Positions 22,686 to 34,174 of a DNA stretch of 64,000 bases are shown here, piece after piece. Both the position numbers and the translations under genes were made by a program. This DNA is from Siphonodentalium dalli (taxonomy: Eukaryota; Mollusca; Scaphopoda; Gadilida; Siphonodentaliidae). The stretch lies in contig CP136069.1 in NCBI GenBank assembly GCA_032622095.1, positions 85,148,958 to 85,212,957 of the forward strand, written 5' to 3'. Each line of letters starts with the position of its first letter. Position 1 is the stretch's first letter. The notes beneath the pieces are model-generated. The model did not search any database. It saw only the letters and a program-made list of their open reading frames with translations, and was not told the DNA's origin.

Positions 22686-23282
22686 TCACTTTTTCATAAC
22701 ATTGTCAATCACAAAGTGCCCAAATATTTAGTCGACTTACTTCCCCAAAAAATTTCTGACATAAGTGATCATGATACGAGATTTGCGTCGAACTTTATCC
22801 ATTTTAAACCCAATTCCAAACGAATGGAGTCTACATTCATGCCAACGTGTGTAAAAAACTGGAATGCAACCAAAATTGAGACTCGAGATCTCCGCCACCT
22901 TTGTTATGTAAACAAAATTAAACCTATAACACCCAAACCACCAAAGTATTATTCTGTCGGAAAGCGGACTGATAACATATTTCACTGTAGATTACGATGC
23001 GAATGTAGCAACTTGCTATCCGATAAGGTTCTAAATCACATTGCAAATTCAAAAGACTGCAGCTGTGGAAACGGTGAAGAAAATGCCTTCCACTATTTCT
23101 TTGATTGCCACCTACATTCAATCCCAAGAATTCGTCTATTGAATAAATTACTTCCTCACAACATTTATTCATTAAAGATTTTGCTTTTTGGAGATCCTGC
23201 ACTTCCTTATTGTGATAACTTGAAAATTTTCTTAGCTGTACAGTCATTCATACGCGAGACAAATCAGGATTTGTTTTACTAA
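22686..23282 (+). CDS. LINE ORF2 C-terminal fragment (after the RT domain)
   Basis: About 198 codons end in TAA at 23280-23282 and contain no stop. The text follows the usual post-RT region of jockey/CR1-like elements: FHNIVNHKVPKYLVDLLP, then MPTCVKNWN, YYSVGKRTDNIFHCRLRCEC, and a zinc-knuckle-like CSCGNGEENAFHYFFDC. The catalytic reverse-transcriptase core and the endonuclease are missing, so it is not autonomous. A homologous but decayed copy is at 34930-35640. Confidence 0.8.
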   Translation, partial: SLFHNIVNHKVPKYLVDLLPQKISDISDHDTRFASNFIHFKPNSKRMESTFMPTCVKNWNATKIETRDLRHLCYVNKIKPITPKPPKYYSVGKRTDNIFHCRLRCECSNLLSDKVLNHIANSKDCSCGNGEENAFHYFFDCHLHSIPRIRLLNKLLPHNIYSLKILLFGDPALPYCDNLKIFLAVQSFIRETNQDLFY

Positions 23283-23608
23283 CTCTGCTAAATAATGATA
23301 CGTACAAGCCAGCAAGCGAAACAAAGAAACAAAGAAATCCGACTTTAAATCAAACACTTATACAAACTTATGACAAACTCGGGGGTGGGGGTGACCGGTG
23401 ATATGTATATATGTTCAACTTGTTTTTGCTAGTCATGTTGCTTTGCCATTATTAATTATTTTATTTTTCAGTGTAATAACATACGGGAGAGGGGGTACCC
23501 ATAAGTGAGTCAGCACTTGTCCTCCAATCCCATTGTCTGTATATACAATGTTTGTGTCATATATAATATGTTACATAAATTAGACAAATAAATATGTTTA
23601 AACTAAAA
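22686..23608 (+). mobile_element. 5'-truncated LINE insertion with 13-bp target duplication
   Basis: The segment is flanked by identical ACCCCCTATAATT at 22673-22685 and 23609-23621. It carries the C-terminal end of a non-LTR retrotransposon ORF2 (see 22686-23282), a 3' UTR of about 325 bp and an end reading AATAAATATGTTTAAACTA. Exact duplications and an intact frame indicate a fairly recent insertion, truncated at the 5' end as is usual for LINEs. Confidence 0.85.
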
Positions 23609-24115
23609 ACCCCCTATAATTACGTCCCTGTGTCGAGACTGCGTATAGCACCGCCAACTCACTCTCTTAATCATAACATGTCGAGAATCCCGGGGTTAGG
23701 CCCCCCCCCCCCCCCCAAATCACATTCCCAAAAAATAACATGTCATTACTTGAGTGAAGACAGTTGTCAGTAAACAAATCGGCGTTCCATAGTTATCTTA
23801 GTGTTAGAAGCCGCCTCGATACTTTGAACATAAAACATGGCTTAAATGACAAATGTATCAATGAGATTTGGCAATTAAATCGTGCAATAAATAGATTAAT
23901 GCATAGCTGACTGTTATTTCGTATAACTAATGTACTTTTGAGTGAGAAAACTTTAGCGAAAGACTACCAGTCAACGGGATACATCTACCCGTTCCAAATC
24001 CCTATCGCTTTATGTGCTGCATTCAAAGTACGCAAATGACCGTGACGATTTTCACCGATCTACCTGGATCTACCGGTACCCGTACCCGTCCGACGGGTAT
24101 CGCAAACTCGCTACT

Positions 24116-24957
24116 ACTGTTGATTTTTGGTATGTGATAAGCTATGTCAATTACTAATAAAAGAAATGAAAAAGATAATTTTTTAGTCTCATATTTCAAC
24201 TTTTATAGACATTTTTCGTTCTGCATCCCACTGAGGGTTGTGGTCGGAGACGACCGAGTCGGCCGCCGGTTAGTTAATTAGGTGCAGGTTGTTATTGTTA
24301 TTTTAACGGAATTCTGAGTTGGTCATTCGCGAAACCAATATATTTTATATTCTATAATTACAAACATGGGTATATAATATATGATATTGAGCGTGTTACC
24401 ATTTCTGACATTTTTTTTCTTGTCTGGCCATCAGAACCTCATTTGATTGTGTTAGCGGGTCGATGTAATTATTGTCTACTATATACAACGTATACATTTG
24501 GTTTTGTGCTTCAATTCATACAGGGCATCATTAATACGTGAACAACGTATGAGTAATGTTTCTGGTACAACGTATGAGTGATGTTTCTTGGAGAGACGTG
24601 AGATGCATTATCATGCAACTCAAATATGGTGTTTCTCTCGCTGAATACTAATTATAATGATTCAGACTCCAATCAACAGCCCTGACACTAAGCAATTCAA
24701 AGTTTCCCCACGAACTGTGACTTGAAAACGGATATGCTATACTATTTAAAAAAAAAACATTTTTGTTATTGCAAGTCTGTCTTTTGGTACAATTTGAAGA
24801 ATGTAAGACCATGACCATATGTTTCTCCTGTATTGTATGTGCCAACCTGTCTTTAAAATAGTTTTGTAGATAATTTTGTAGATGTTGATATTTCTGTCCA
24901 CCAAGAAGGGTTATGGGAAGAGATACGCCAGTTTAACCGTGGAAACTATACACTTAC
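24116..24957. other. Intron 6, upstream part; homologous to a piece of intron 1
   Basis: Bases 24298-24430 match 33465-33590 in order and orientation (GAATTCTGAG.TGGT, GAAACCAATATATTTT, CCATTTCTGAC). No exon was found. Confidence 0.5.
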
Positions 24958-25131
24958 CTGTTTGCACACCAACAGACACAGTATGTGGAGCAGATTCCGA
25001 CTTTTGTGGTGGTTCCACGATCAGACGTATTTGCATCGGACCACACGATGCTGGTCCCATTTTGACCAAGAATTCATTGTCAGCTGCCATCTCAATGTGG
25101 ATATTATTTTTTTGAGATACCATTTTCTGAA
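24958..25131 (-). CDS. Exon 6 of the CBM20 gene (duplicate of exon 5, extended)
   Basis: The acceptor TTTATTCACAG is at 25132-25142 and the donor ACAG|GTAAGTG ends the exon. The 174 nt give residues 288-345. The first part, QKMVSQKNNIHIEMAADNEF, is clearly paralogous to exon 5. The second part, about 25 residues including QIRLIVEPPQKSESAPHT, has no counterpart in exon 5. It is phase 1 on both sides, so skipping keeps the frame. The intron sequence on both sides is also homologous to that around exon 5. Confidence 0.8.
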
Positions 25132-25480
25132 CTGTGAATAAATACAGAAACATATTGTTCATACTATGGGTATGGAATTTTGCAACATAATATGCATGGG
25201 ATGGTTAATACTAAACAGCTACAATTGTCATCGGTACCTGAAACAAAAACACAGTTTATTCGACCGGTTAAGTTTAAAATACAAAGTTTTGGAGATTCCT
25301 CTCTCAAATGGTTTATAATGTTGAATATGTTGTATATAATTGGTCTGGTGATTCGAAAATTAAGTGGGCCTTTAAAATAGTTTCGCAGATATATAGTTTT
25401 GTTAATGTTGATATTGTTGTCCACAAGAAGCGTCGCGGGGAAGACATATGCCATTTTAACCGCGGGAATTATACACTTAC
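25132..25480. other. Intron 5 with a MITE end
   Basis: Bases 25346-25378 are a right end of the ACTTAATTTTCGA MITE family (TCGAAAATTAAGTGGGCCTT). The rest is homologous to sequence flanking exon 5 on the other side, as expected from the local duplication. Confidence 0.5.
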
Positions 25481-25579
25481 CTGTTTGCTCACTCGATGTT
25501 GGTTGCATTCTAACTAAGTATTCATTGTCAGCTACCATCTCAACTTGGATACTATTTTTGTCAGATACCATTGTCTGTC
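25481..25579 (-). CDS. Exon 5 of the CBM20 gene
   Basis: The acceptor TGTATTCACAG and donor ACAG|GTAAGTG bound 99 nt, phase 1 to phase 1, giving residues 255-287 (QTMVSDKNSIQVEMVADNEY and then LVRMQPTSSEQT). The module pattern I-x-(V/I)-E-M-x-A-D-N-E-(Y/F)-L-V-(R/K)-M is shared with exon 6. That alternating pattern suggests a small beta-structured unit. I recognise no domain family. Confidence 0.8.
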
Positions 25580-26385
25580 CTGTGAATACATATAGAAACG
25601 TATTGTTCACTCAAATCTAGTTTGTGTGGCACATGCATGGGTAGGGAATTTTGAAACATAATATGGGATGATTCACCCTAAACAGCTTCAATTGTCATCA
25701 TCGATCCGCGAAAAATCGCGTATCGTATTTAGTTGCATACCCTCGGGGACTACATAACTGAGCGGAGTCCGACAGTCCACCCGAAATGCTTTCTGTCCGG
25801 ATGATAACTTGAATAATATTTGATCTACTTTTGTGAAATATTGTTTACATTTGTGCGTAATTTAGACGTTACGTTTTCTAAAATTTTCAGCCAATGTCAA
25901 CAATACTCCCCCCTATCTTCCATAAAGATATCAGCATGCTATTAGAATAATGATCTATCCAATAAACTCATCTTTGACATTTTAATCGGGATATCGAAAG
26001 TATTCGTTGTAATGAGATTTTCTCAAAACCTTGAACAATGGTGACCCAAGTGACTTGAACACTTATATCTTTTCGACAGTCATTGTTGTATCGCACATGA
26101 TCCATAGTGAGCTATAGCAAAATTGATATATTGCTCATTCGCTATCATTTGTGTTTGTCGTTGAATTAAGACAGCAACAAATACTCACTTATTCGATGAG
26201 ACACATTTATTGCCGTCAATTTCAAGCAAACTATGACTCCCGGCCCTGTTAAAACTATGAGTCCCGGCCCTGTTAAAACTGGCTTTTGGCGAGGAAGGAG
26301 GACAGGTTTCATCGCAAAGACCTGGGTAACCAAAAAAAAGTACCGCAATTGATCGAAATGAGTAAAGATAGCAGGAAAGACTCAC
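25580..26385. other. Intron 4, nothing recognised
   Basis: Apart from the duplicated flank of exon 5 (to about 25710) and two tandem copies of ACT(A/.)TGA.TCCCGGCCCTGTTAAAA-like sequence at 26228-26280, nothing stands out. Confidence 0.4.
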
Positions 26386-26496
26386 CAGATTCGATCGTCA
26401 ATGAATGAACGGCCCCAGTTTTATTTTGGTCCGATACAGTGTTCTCGCCCATGTTGTCTTCATTGCTGTCAGTGACAAATGGATTCTTGGGTTGAG
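26386..26496 (-). CDS. Exon 4 of the CBM20 gene (duplicate of exon 3)
   Basis: The acceptor GTTATTGCAG and donor GAATCTG|GTGAG bound 111 nt, phase 1 to phase 1, residues 218-254. It begins AQPKNPFVTDSNEDN and ends IES. It is collinear with exon 3: both have QP-x-NPF-x-TDS, an acidic run and DQNKTGA. The segment is polar and probably disordered. Confidence 0.8.
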
Positions 26497-27435
26497 CTGC
26501 AATAACAACATTGGATACATACTAACAATTGAGTGAGGTCAACACACGAAACCGAACTGTAATAGTATAGTTTATACATGTATGTAGATTTATTACACCC
26601 AACGTGTGGGTAACAGTGGTTCTCAACAGCATTAGAGTCCACATTAGAGCAAAAACCTATAGATCACAATCATCACATATAATTATTTGAATTTTAAATA
26701 ATTTATAGGGTTAATATTTATAGGCTAAAAGTAAGAATGTTATAGGAACAAGACTGTGTGGTTTCAGCCACGTTACTGTTATTCGTGTGCAGTATTTATA
26801 ATTAAACATGTTCAAGTTATTTTGTAGTTTTGTAAGACGCAAAAGAATACCTGAACAGACCAAACATTTCAACAATGGAACTTCTCAATGTGCAAAACCC
26901 ATGTCAAATACGGCGTCTATGCAAATTTATACATACAATTTTAAGATGTTTGACGAATATCCGCCTGGTTTAGATATACCGTCTGAACTATTTATTTATT
27001 GCTACGTATATATGAAACCTCGAATGAATACATAATAATATTCCAATCACAACTACATGATCTCCAACGCCGCCATATACACATTTGTACATATTGTATA
27101 TATCTGATAACGATTATTGTATATAAGTTATGTTAATCACCATACGCATCTGTCATGTGTCATGAGAATAAATCATTGCAGTGCACATTTACAATTAGCT
27201 TATGTCAGCTTCCGGGGGCAAAGTATGGTACTATAGTCGCGGACTCATGTGTCATTGGGAATTTCACCTTCTTCCACATACGTGAGTCTCACAAAAAGTA
27301 TGTAGCTCGTCACATTTATTTTGAGATTGGATTAACACTGTCATGAGGAAGAAGGTCAAGTTTGGTCGCCAATACTCGGGCTGCCACGACAGTACAGTAA
27401 CTGAGATATGAGTCAAGTTAGCGAGAAGGACTTAC
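26497..27435. other. Intron 3, possible LINE 3' tail inside
   Basis: An AT-rich passage at 27050-27172 ends in TCATGAGAATAAA, like the possible tail at 10255-10530. The first 40 bases beside exon 4 resemble those beside exon 3. Confidence 0.4.
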
Positions 27436-27549
27436 CAGATTCAACTGGCAATGGTTGATTGGCTCCAGTTTTATTTTGGTCGCAGACAGTTTTCTTGACC
27501 ATGACATCATCATCATCACTGTCAGTATCAAATGGATTGTAGGGTTGAG
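27436..27549 (-). CDS. Exon 3 of the CBM20 gene
   Basis: The acceptor GTTTTTGCAG and donor GAATCTG|GTAAG bound 114 nt, phase 1 to phase 1, residues 180-217. It carries NPFDTDSDDDD followed by VKKTVCDQNKTGA. The strongly acidic block is weaker in the exon 4 copy. Confidence 0.8.
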
Positions 27550-28629
27550 CTGCAAAAACAACGTTTGAAACATACTGGCACTGGAGTTAGTGAGGAAAAC
27601 CCGCGAAACAGGTATAGGACAGACATTGTTGTGTTTGGTGGGAGAATATGCTTAGGCAATGACGGCATATAGTTTATTCTATATATAACATGTACAAACT
27701 CGATGGACAGTGTAGATATCTTAAACATTTGATGCACGTTTTGTTTAAATCTAATAAGTGACAATGCACAATTTTAACCTGGGAGTGTGTAATTTACTTG
27801 ATTTGCTGATATCAAGCATTTTTTTTAATTCTCGATAGAAATGGTAGATGTAATCAAATGTCTGGACTTTTTAGCTTCTTCTTACAATTTGTCACTGGGT
27901 TATGCCCTTGGTTTGCACACACAAAACGCTTAATTTTATCATGTTTTGGCTCCGATTGACCATGTTCAACACACAACCGACCACGACAGAGCGAATGCTT
28001 GTTCTACCTGATAGATATGTGTTACAGCTGAGAAATATATGAAATAGAAACAAATTTTCAAAAAATAATGTATTGGAAGCGCAGTATTCAGGGGATAGAA
28101 ATCGGGATATTTTTCTGTTAGCTTCACTGAATATGAAAATCATGTTAGGTATCCAAACTTTTCACATTTCTGCGAACTTTCCCAGTTTTTAAAAATAATT
28201 AAACCGTCAAGCCAGTGATGTCACATTTAACACGGGCTATAATGACAGTAATGCCCCCATGTACTTATTTTTCAGACCCTATACAACCCGATAAATCGTG
28301 TACTGCTACCTATATCACGATATATGATAAAACACCTTTTTGGATTAAGCATTAGTGGCGACTTATTATATATATGTTCAACATTATATCACGTTACCAA
28401 GGCGGTGACAATCTTCGAGTGGCTTGTGGTTCGACATTTCAGAATTGTTCGAGGGTCACCCTGATGCGAACATATAACATGCATTGGAGTAGGTCACAAT
28501 TATAATTTAAATAGGTAATTTTTTTAGAGAGATATGGCCTGTTGCGAATGAAACAACGTTAACACTCCAACAAGCCTAAGACATGTGTTTTCAGACTCTG
28601 CATGCATGTTTTACAGACTATATACTTAC
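27550..28629. other. Intron 2, nothing recognised
   Basis: No repeat or exon could be supported in this stretch. Confidence 0.4.
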
Positions 28630-28851
28630 GTGTCGGTAATATAACAACCGGGATGTTGGCAAACGCAGCATTGTGCGCCTGTCGTGCCGTCTTCCGAACA
28701 TCCTCGCCACCATCGCCAACCTCGATGTGATCTCCCGATTTTTCCGGACTAACATCGACCTTGCTATTATGACTTTGTGTCTTGGTAGTTGGACTTCTGT
28801 GATTTCGGGTCACATCGACCTTGATTTCGTCATGGTTGGTCTTTGTAGGCT
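28630..28851 (-). CDS. Exon 2 of the CBM20 gene, hydrophilic linker
   Basis: The acceptor AAATGCTGTTTTAG and donor CCGACAC|GTAAGTA bound 222 nt, phase 1 to phase 1, residues 106-179. The text is polar and Ser/Thr/Lys-rich (EPTKTNHDEIKVDV..., then SPEKSGDHIEVGDGGEDV), with KVDV repeated twice, and ends in the more hydrophobic NAAFANIPVVILPT. It is likely a flexible linker between the CBM20 domain and the repeated modules. A 3.3-kb duplicated repeat block begins only 35 bp upstream of its acceptor. Confidence 0.8.
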
Positions 28852-28885
28852 CTAAAACAGCATTTAATGTATTGTGGTAACTAGA

Positions 28886-31800
28886 AATGGAAATTTTGAA
28901 GAAAAAAAAACATGTTTGTGGGGTTGGGGGTGCGGTGGTGGTGGTCGATAGCTTTAGAAGAGTTGGAATTGAAGACATCTGATATTTTGATAATGATCTT
29001 TTCATATCCCGAAGAACGCCATTCATATTTCCGTACGTTTATTAAGACATATCCAGTTATCCACAATCTATCAAGTTCAGTTTTTTTTCGAGACCCATCA
29101 ATTTTATAATGTGCTTTATAGCAGAACTTATATCTACAGACATCCAATTGAACCAGCTATCTACTCGAATTTATCACACTATATGATAGAATATGTGGAT
29201 TACTGTTAATGTTTCGGAATCCACAAAAGACACAAAAAAGTCTTAATTACCGAGGTGACAAAGATTTATGAAATCTTTTTCAAATGTCATTGCAATTGTC
29301 ACTTATTTAAAATATCAAGAAAAATATAACGATAATATATAGAAAGCTTGAAAGATATCGAAATCGTGCACCTATTTTTTTTTTTCACCCCATGTGTAGT
29401 CCAGGAGATATTGGTCGACCTCTTCACCCCCCCCCCCCCCCCCAGGACTCAACTTCACCCCACTAATTTTCTGTCTTAATGACTCCTCTAATTTTTTTTC
29501 AGTTGTTAACAAGAAAAAAGTGGCCGCAGAGACTCCAGACAAGATGGCGTCCATCATGGCGGCAATTTTTTGTATATGCACCAGGTCTCTTTGATCGCCG
29601 TTATAGTAAAGATGGTATCACATGCGGTCTAGTCCAGGAGATATTGGTCGACCTCTGCACCCCCCCCCAAGTACTCAACTTCACCCCACTATTTTTCTTT
29701 CTTAGTGTCTCCTCTAATTTTTTTCACTTGTTAACAAGAAAACAAAGTGGCCGCAGAGACTCCAGACAAGATGGCGTCCATCATGGCGGCCATTTTTTGT
29801 ATATGCACCAGGTCTCTTTGATCGCCATTATAGTAAAGATGATAGCACATGCGGTCTTGTTTTCTGCTCGATTCGTTATGCTAATATACAACCCTTACAA
29901 ATTAGCCAAAATCCGACACCAGAATCCAATATGGCGGCCAAGATGGCCGCCGAAATGTGAAAATATGCTATTTTTTCTGACATGTTACAACCTTTCGTTT
30001 GTCTCTGTGGGAAAATGTTAGCAGTTTTGTGTCATGTTATACATTTATCGTATAGAGGAGTCGTTGGCGAACACATGGGGACCATAATATACATACATTG
30101 CGGGATATTTTTGTCCGATATCACGTTTTCCCAAACGCCGGTATAATAGGTCAAAGCCGAATCTACGTTAATAACGCGATGTAATGTTTCGAATCAATGA
30201 ATGTTATTGCTATTATAACAACACCCATGCATATATATTTGCAGGAGATACTCGAGCTAGGATTCCTCTTATACCTGAGTTGAGGAATATTTACCAAAAT
30301 CCAAGATGGCGGCCAAAATGGCCACCAGAAATAAAAAATCGCCGAAAATCGATGGAAATTTTGAAGAAAAAAAAACATGTTTGTGGGGTTGGGGGTGCGG
30401 TGGTGGTGGTCGATAGCTTTAGAAGAGTTGGAATTGAAGACATCTGATATTTTGATAATGATCTTTTCATATCCCGAAGAACGCCATTCATATTTCCGTA
30501 CGTTTATTAAGACATATCCAGTTATCCACAATCTATCAAGTTCAGTTTTTTTTCGAGACCCATCAATTTTATAATGTGCTTTATAGCAGAACTTATATCT
30601 ACAGACATCCAATTGAACCAGCTATCTACTCGAATTTATCACACTATATGATAGAATATGTGGATTACTGTTAATGTTTCGGAATCCACAAAAGACACAA
30701 AAAAGTCTTAATTACCGAGGTGACAAAGATTTATGAAATCTTTTTCAAATGTCATTGCAATTGTCACTTATTTAAAATATCAAGAAAAATATAACGATAA
30801 TATATAGAAAGCTTGAAAGATATCGAAATCGTGCACCTATTTTTTTTTTGCACCCCATGTGTAGTCCAGGAGATATTGGTCGACATCTTCACCCCCCCCC
30901 CCCCCCAGGACTCAACTTCACCACCCCACTAATTTTCTGTCTTAATGACTCCTCTAATTTTTTTCAGTTGTTAACAAGAAAAAAATGGCCGCAGAGACTC
31001 CAGACAAGATGGCGTCCATCATGGCGGCAATTTTTTGTATATGCACCAGGTCTCTTTGATCGCCGTTATAGTAAAGATGGTATCACATGCGGTCTAGTCC
31101 AGGAGATATTGGTCGACCCTCTGCACCCCCCCCCCCCCCCCAAGTACTCAACTTCACCCCACTAATTTTCTTTCTTAGTGTCTCCTCTAATTTTTTTCAC
31201 TTGTTAACAAGAAAACAAAGTGGCCGCAGAGACTCCAGACAAGATGGCGTCCATCATGGCGGCCATTTTTTGTATATGCACCAGGTCTCTTTGATCGCCA
31301 TTATAGTAAAGATGATAGCACATGCGGTCTTGTTTTCTGCTCGATTCGTTATGCTAATATACAACCCTTACAAATTAGCCAAAATCCGACACCAGAATCC
31401 AATATGGCGGCCAAGATGGCCGCCGAAATGTGAAAATATGCTATTTTTCTGACATGTTACAACCTTTCGTTTGTCTCTGTGGGAAAATGTTAGCAGTTTT
31501 GTGTCATGTTATACATTTATCGTATAGAGGAGTCGTTGGCGAACACATGGGGACCATAATATACATACATTGCGGGATATTTTTGTCCGATATCACGTTT
31601 TCCCCAAACGCCGGTATAATAGGTCAAAGCCGAATCTACGTTAATAACGCGATGTAATGTTTCGAATCAATGAATGTTATTGCTATTATAACAACACCCA
31701 TGCATATATATTTGCAGGAGATACTCGAGCTAGGATTCCTCTTATACCTGAGTTGAGGAATATTTACCAAAATCCAAGATGGCGGCCAAAATGGCCACCA

Positions 31801-32152
31801 GAAATAAAAAATCACATTTCGGCGGCCACCTTGGCCGCCATATTGGATTCTGGTGTCGGATTTTTGGCTAATTTGTAAGGGTTGGATATTAGCATAACGA
31901 ATCGAGCGGAAAACAAGACCGCATGTGCTATCATCTTTACTATAATGGCGATCAAAGAGACCTGGTGCATATACAAAAAATGGCCGCCATGATGGACGTC
32001 ATCTTGTCTGGAGTCTCTCGGCCACTTTTTTTCTTGTTAACAAGTGAAAAAAATTAGAGGAGACATTAAGAAAGAAAATTAGTGGGGTGAATTTGAGTCC
32101 TGGCGGGGGGGGGGGGGGTGCAGAGGTCGACCAATATCTCCTGGACTATTGA
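28886..32152. repeat. 1.47-kb tandem duplication plus inverted partial copy (intron 1)
   Basis: Unit 1 (28886-30350) and unit 2 (30352-31811) are nearly identical at offsets of 1465-1473 bp. Bases 31813-32152 are an inverted copy of part of the unit (compare about 31085-31440), so the end can fold into a large hairpin. Each unit itself contains two related subunits beginning at a C tract and running through ACAAGATGGCGTCCATCATG. AAGATGGCGGC-type words occur repeatedly. Frames here are short and accidental. Confidence 0.85.
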
Positions 32153-33726
32153 TTATGTGGCCTGTTCTATAGAAGCTGAAGAATATGTACTCATAAAAGT
32201 TTCACGAATTTCACCGATCATCTTTTATTTTGACATCGACAACATCAAACCGTTCAAAGTTCATTGCTCGGGGAAAATTTGAGAGATAAAATGTGTTGTT
32301 CCTATATATTATCCGGGTCTCACAATATAAGTCATAGTTTCAAGCGATGAAACCCGAATATTTCGCTTTTATTATAGGAATACATGGTGCTATACTATGA
32401 AAGCAACTTATCAAAACACAAATGAGTAACAAAGACTATTTTCAATAAATTCTAAACTGGACCACAATAGCTTACTTTGGCAGTGTTTATATCTGAACAT
32501 TATATTAGCTTATATTCACAAAGGCCACGTTTACACGACCGGAACTATACGTTTTCCTCAACCGCATCCACGTGTTTACACCTTCTCCCTAATGTTACAT
32601 ATTTGGCTATACACAACCATAAATAGCAAGATTGAGTGAATGGGCAACGATGAAATAACAGCTTTAAACGCCGATCACCTAATAATCACACAACTACGTG
32701 GATGGTATTTTGTTCTGAACAAAAAGATACTGACAACGAATATTGTGCATTGCGTGGTAGCATATTTGAGGAATTATCACTAAAACAGAGCCATCTGCAT
32801 GGTTTATCGGTCAATGCAACCCACGACAAACCAAATGATTTACGTCTTTAGTGTTAGGGATTTCTGCTTAGAATTCCCCCAACAGTCGGTCCAAAACATA
32901 ATTTCGGGCATGGAACACACGAAGAAAGGTTTCGTCGCACAGATTGTGGTAGTATCATTGGGCGTAATGATTAATTTCGAATGTACCGCAGAATCTGAAT
33001 TTGCGGTACAAATAATAGTTACAGTTTCACTATTTTCAACACTTTCATTGATAACAAACCATACAAATGCGTATGATACTGTAGTGACACTCACATCATC
33101 TCTTCAATGAATTAGCACACAATCTCACCAGATGAAGCAGACGATACACCGTGCATTTTATATCAAACAAATGTTGTTACCATAGCGGTTACTTAGTGGA
33201 CACTTTTGTACAAAGTCCTTAAGTCGGCACTTTACAATAGTCATTTATTGCGCGAACACAATGCATAATATAACAGCTAACATTGCAGATGAAGTATGTC
33301 TCGGTTAACAATGTAGACTAAATGTCGTATTGCGAAATATCGGGTGTGTATTTAATCCGATTAGTTGAATTTTTGGTCATCATTTTAGAGGATTTCTGGT
33401 GTGGAGAACGAGAAACATGCAGTGATAAGGCGGAGTTGTAATACTTTGAAGGATTAATTGTTTTAACAGAATTCTGAGGTGGTGCATTCGTGAAACCAAT
33501 ATATTTTGTATTTTAATTAATATATATGACTAATATATGATCTTGAGGGTTTTCCCATTTCTGACTATGGTTTTTTTGTCTGTATTGCGACAGGAAATAT
33601 ATTTTCTCATCTACGTGATAATTTCTTCTCAGTTACTCCGATGTCAGTGACACACTCCAGGTCGGTGATACTCGGTTTACGGGGTTTTACTGAATGTTGG
33701 AGATATACATCTAACTACATAGAAAG
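32153..33726. other. Intron 1, middle part
   Basis: Nothing could be supported as an exon. Bases 33465-33590 are homologous to 24298-24430. Confidence 0.4.
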
Positions 33727-33730
33727 TTAA

Positions 33731-34174
33731 AGGTACTCAATCCGATCAGACACTCCTAAATTACTATTTCTTTGTCATCGGAGGGTAAAAAATATTTGAT
33801 TCGAGGAACCCACCCATCAAAGCTCAGAGTGATTAGATATCGATGTATGAACTTTGCGATTTCTATTGTTTCTGGACCACAAACTGATTGAAGCACGAGG
33901 GACAAACGGACGATCTTGCGGATAAAGATGGATAACTCTAAAATCAAGTGGTAATAATAACCACTTGACTTTATAATTATCCATCTTTATCTGCAAGACC
34001 GTCCGTTTGACCTCGTGTTTCTGGTAATCAAACAATTGAAATCACAAACTTCAAAAATCTATATCTGACCAATCTGAGCATTGACGGGTGGGTTCCTCGA
34101 CTCGAATCAAACATTTTTTACCCCCGAAGCCAAAGAAATAGTAATTTAGAAGCGTCTGATCGGGTTGAGTACCT
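33731..34174. mobile_element. TTAA-flanked palindromic MITE, 444 bp
   Basis: The element is an imperfect palindrome from AGGTACTCAATCCGATCAGA to the inverted TCTGATCGGGTTGAGTACCT, centred near 33953. It is bounded by TTAA at 33727-33730 and 34175-34178. The TTAA target indicates mobilisation by a piggyBac-type transposase. It has no coding frame. Confidence 0.75.

Larger units (their letters stand above)
20186..24115. mobile_element. 3.9-kb segment bounded by inverted repeats
   Basis: AGTAGCGAGTTTGCGAT (20186-20202) is exactly inverted at 24099-24115. Both ends continue into GGGTACGGGTAC(C/T)GGTAG. The inner left end also folds on itself (GGTACGGGTACTGGTAGCTA...). No convincing target duplication and no transposase frame are visible. 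The segment contains a GGAC-type repeat block and a LINE insertion. It is probably a non-autonomous DNA transposon enlarged by later insertions and lies wholly in intron 6 of the CBM20 gene. Confidence 0.5.

Noticed and set aside
24882-25620. Plus-strand frames opposite exons 5 and 6
   Set aside because: They are shadows of the minus-strand exons, whose splice sites and phases fit the gene model.
28881-31878. Several 60-180 codon frames repeated twice
   Set aside because: They follow the 1.47-kb repeat copies, overlap on both strands and have no coding character. Only the part matching exon 2 was kept.
32799-33141. Open frames on both strands and a TCATCTG|GTGAGA donor-like site at about 33135, considered as an extra CBM20-gene exon
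   Set aside because: The reading toward the only nearby AG meets a stop in the required phase and no good acceptor is present.
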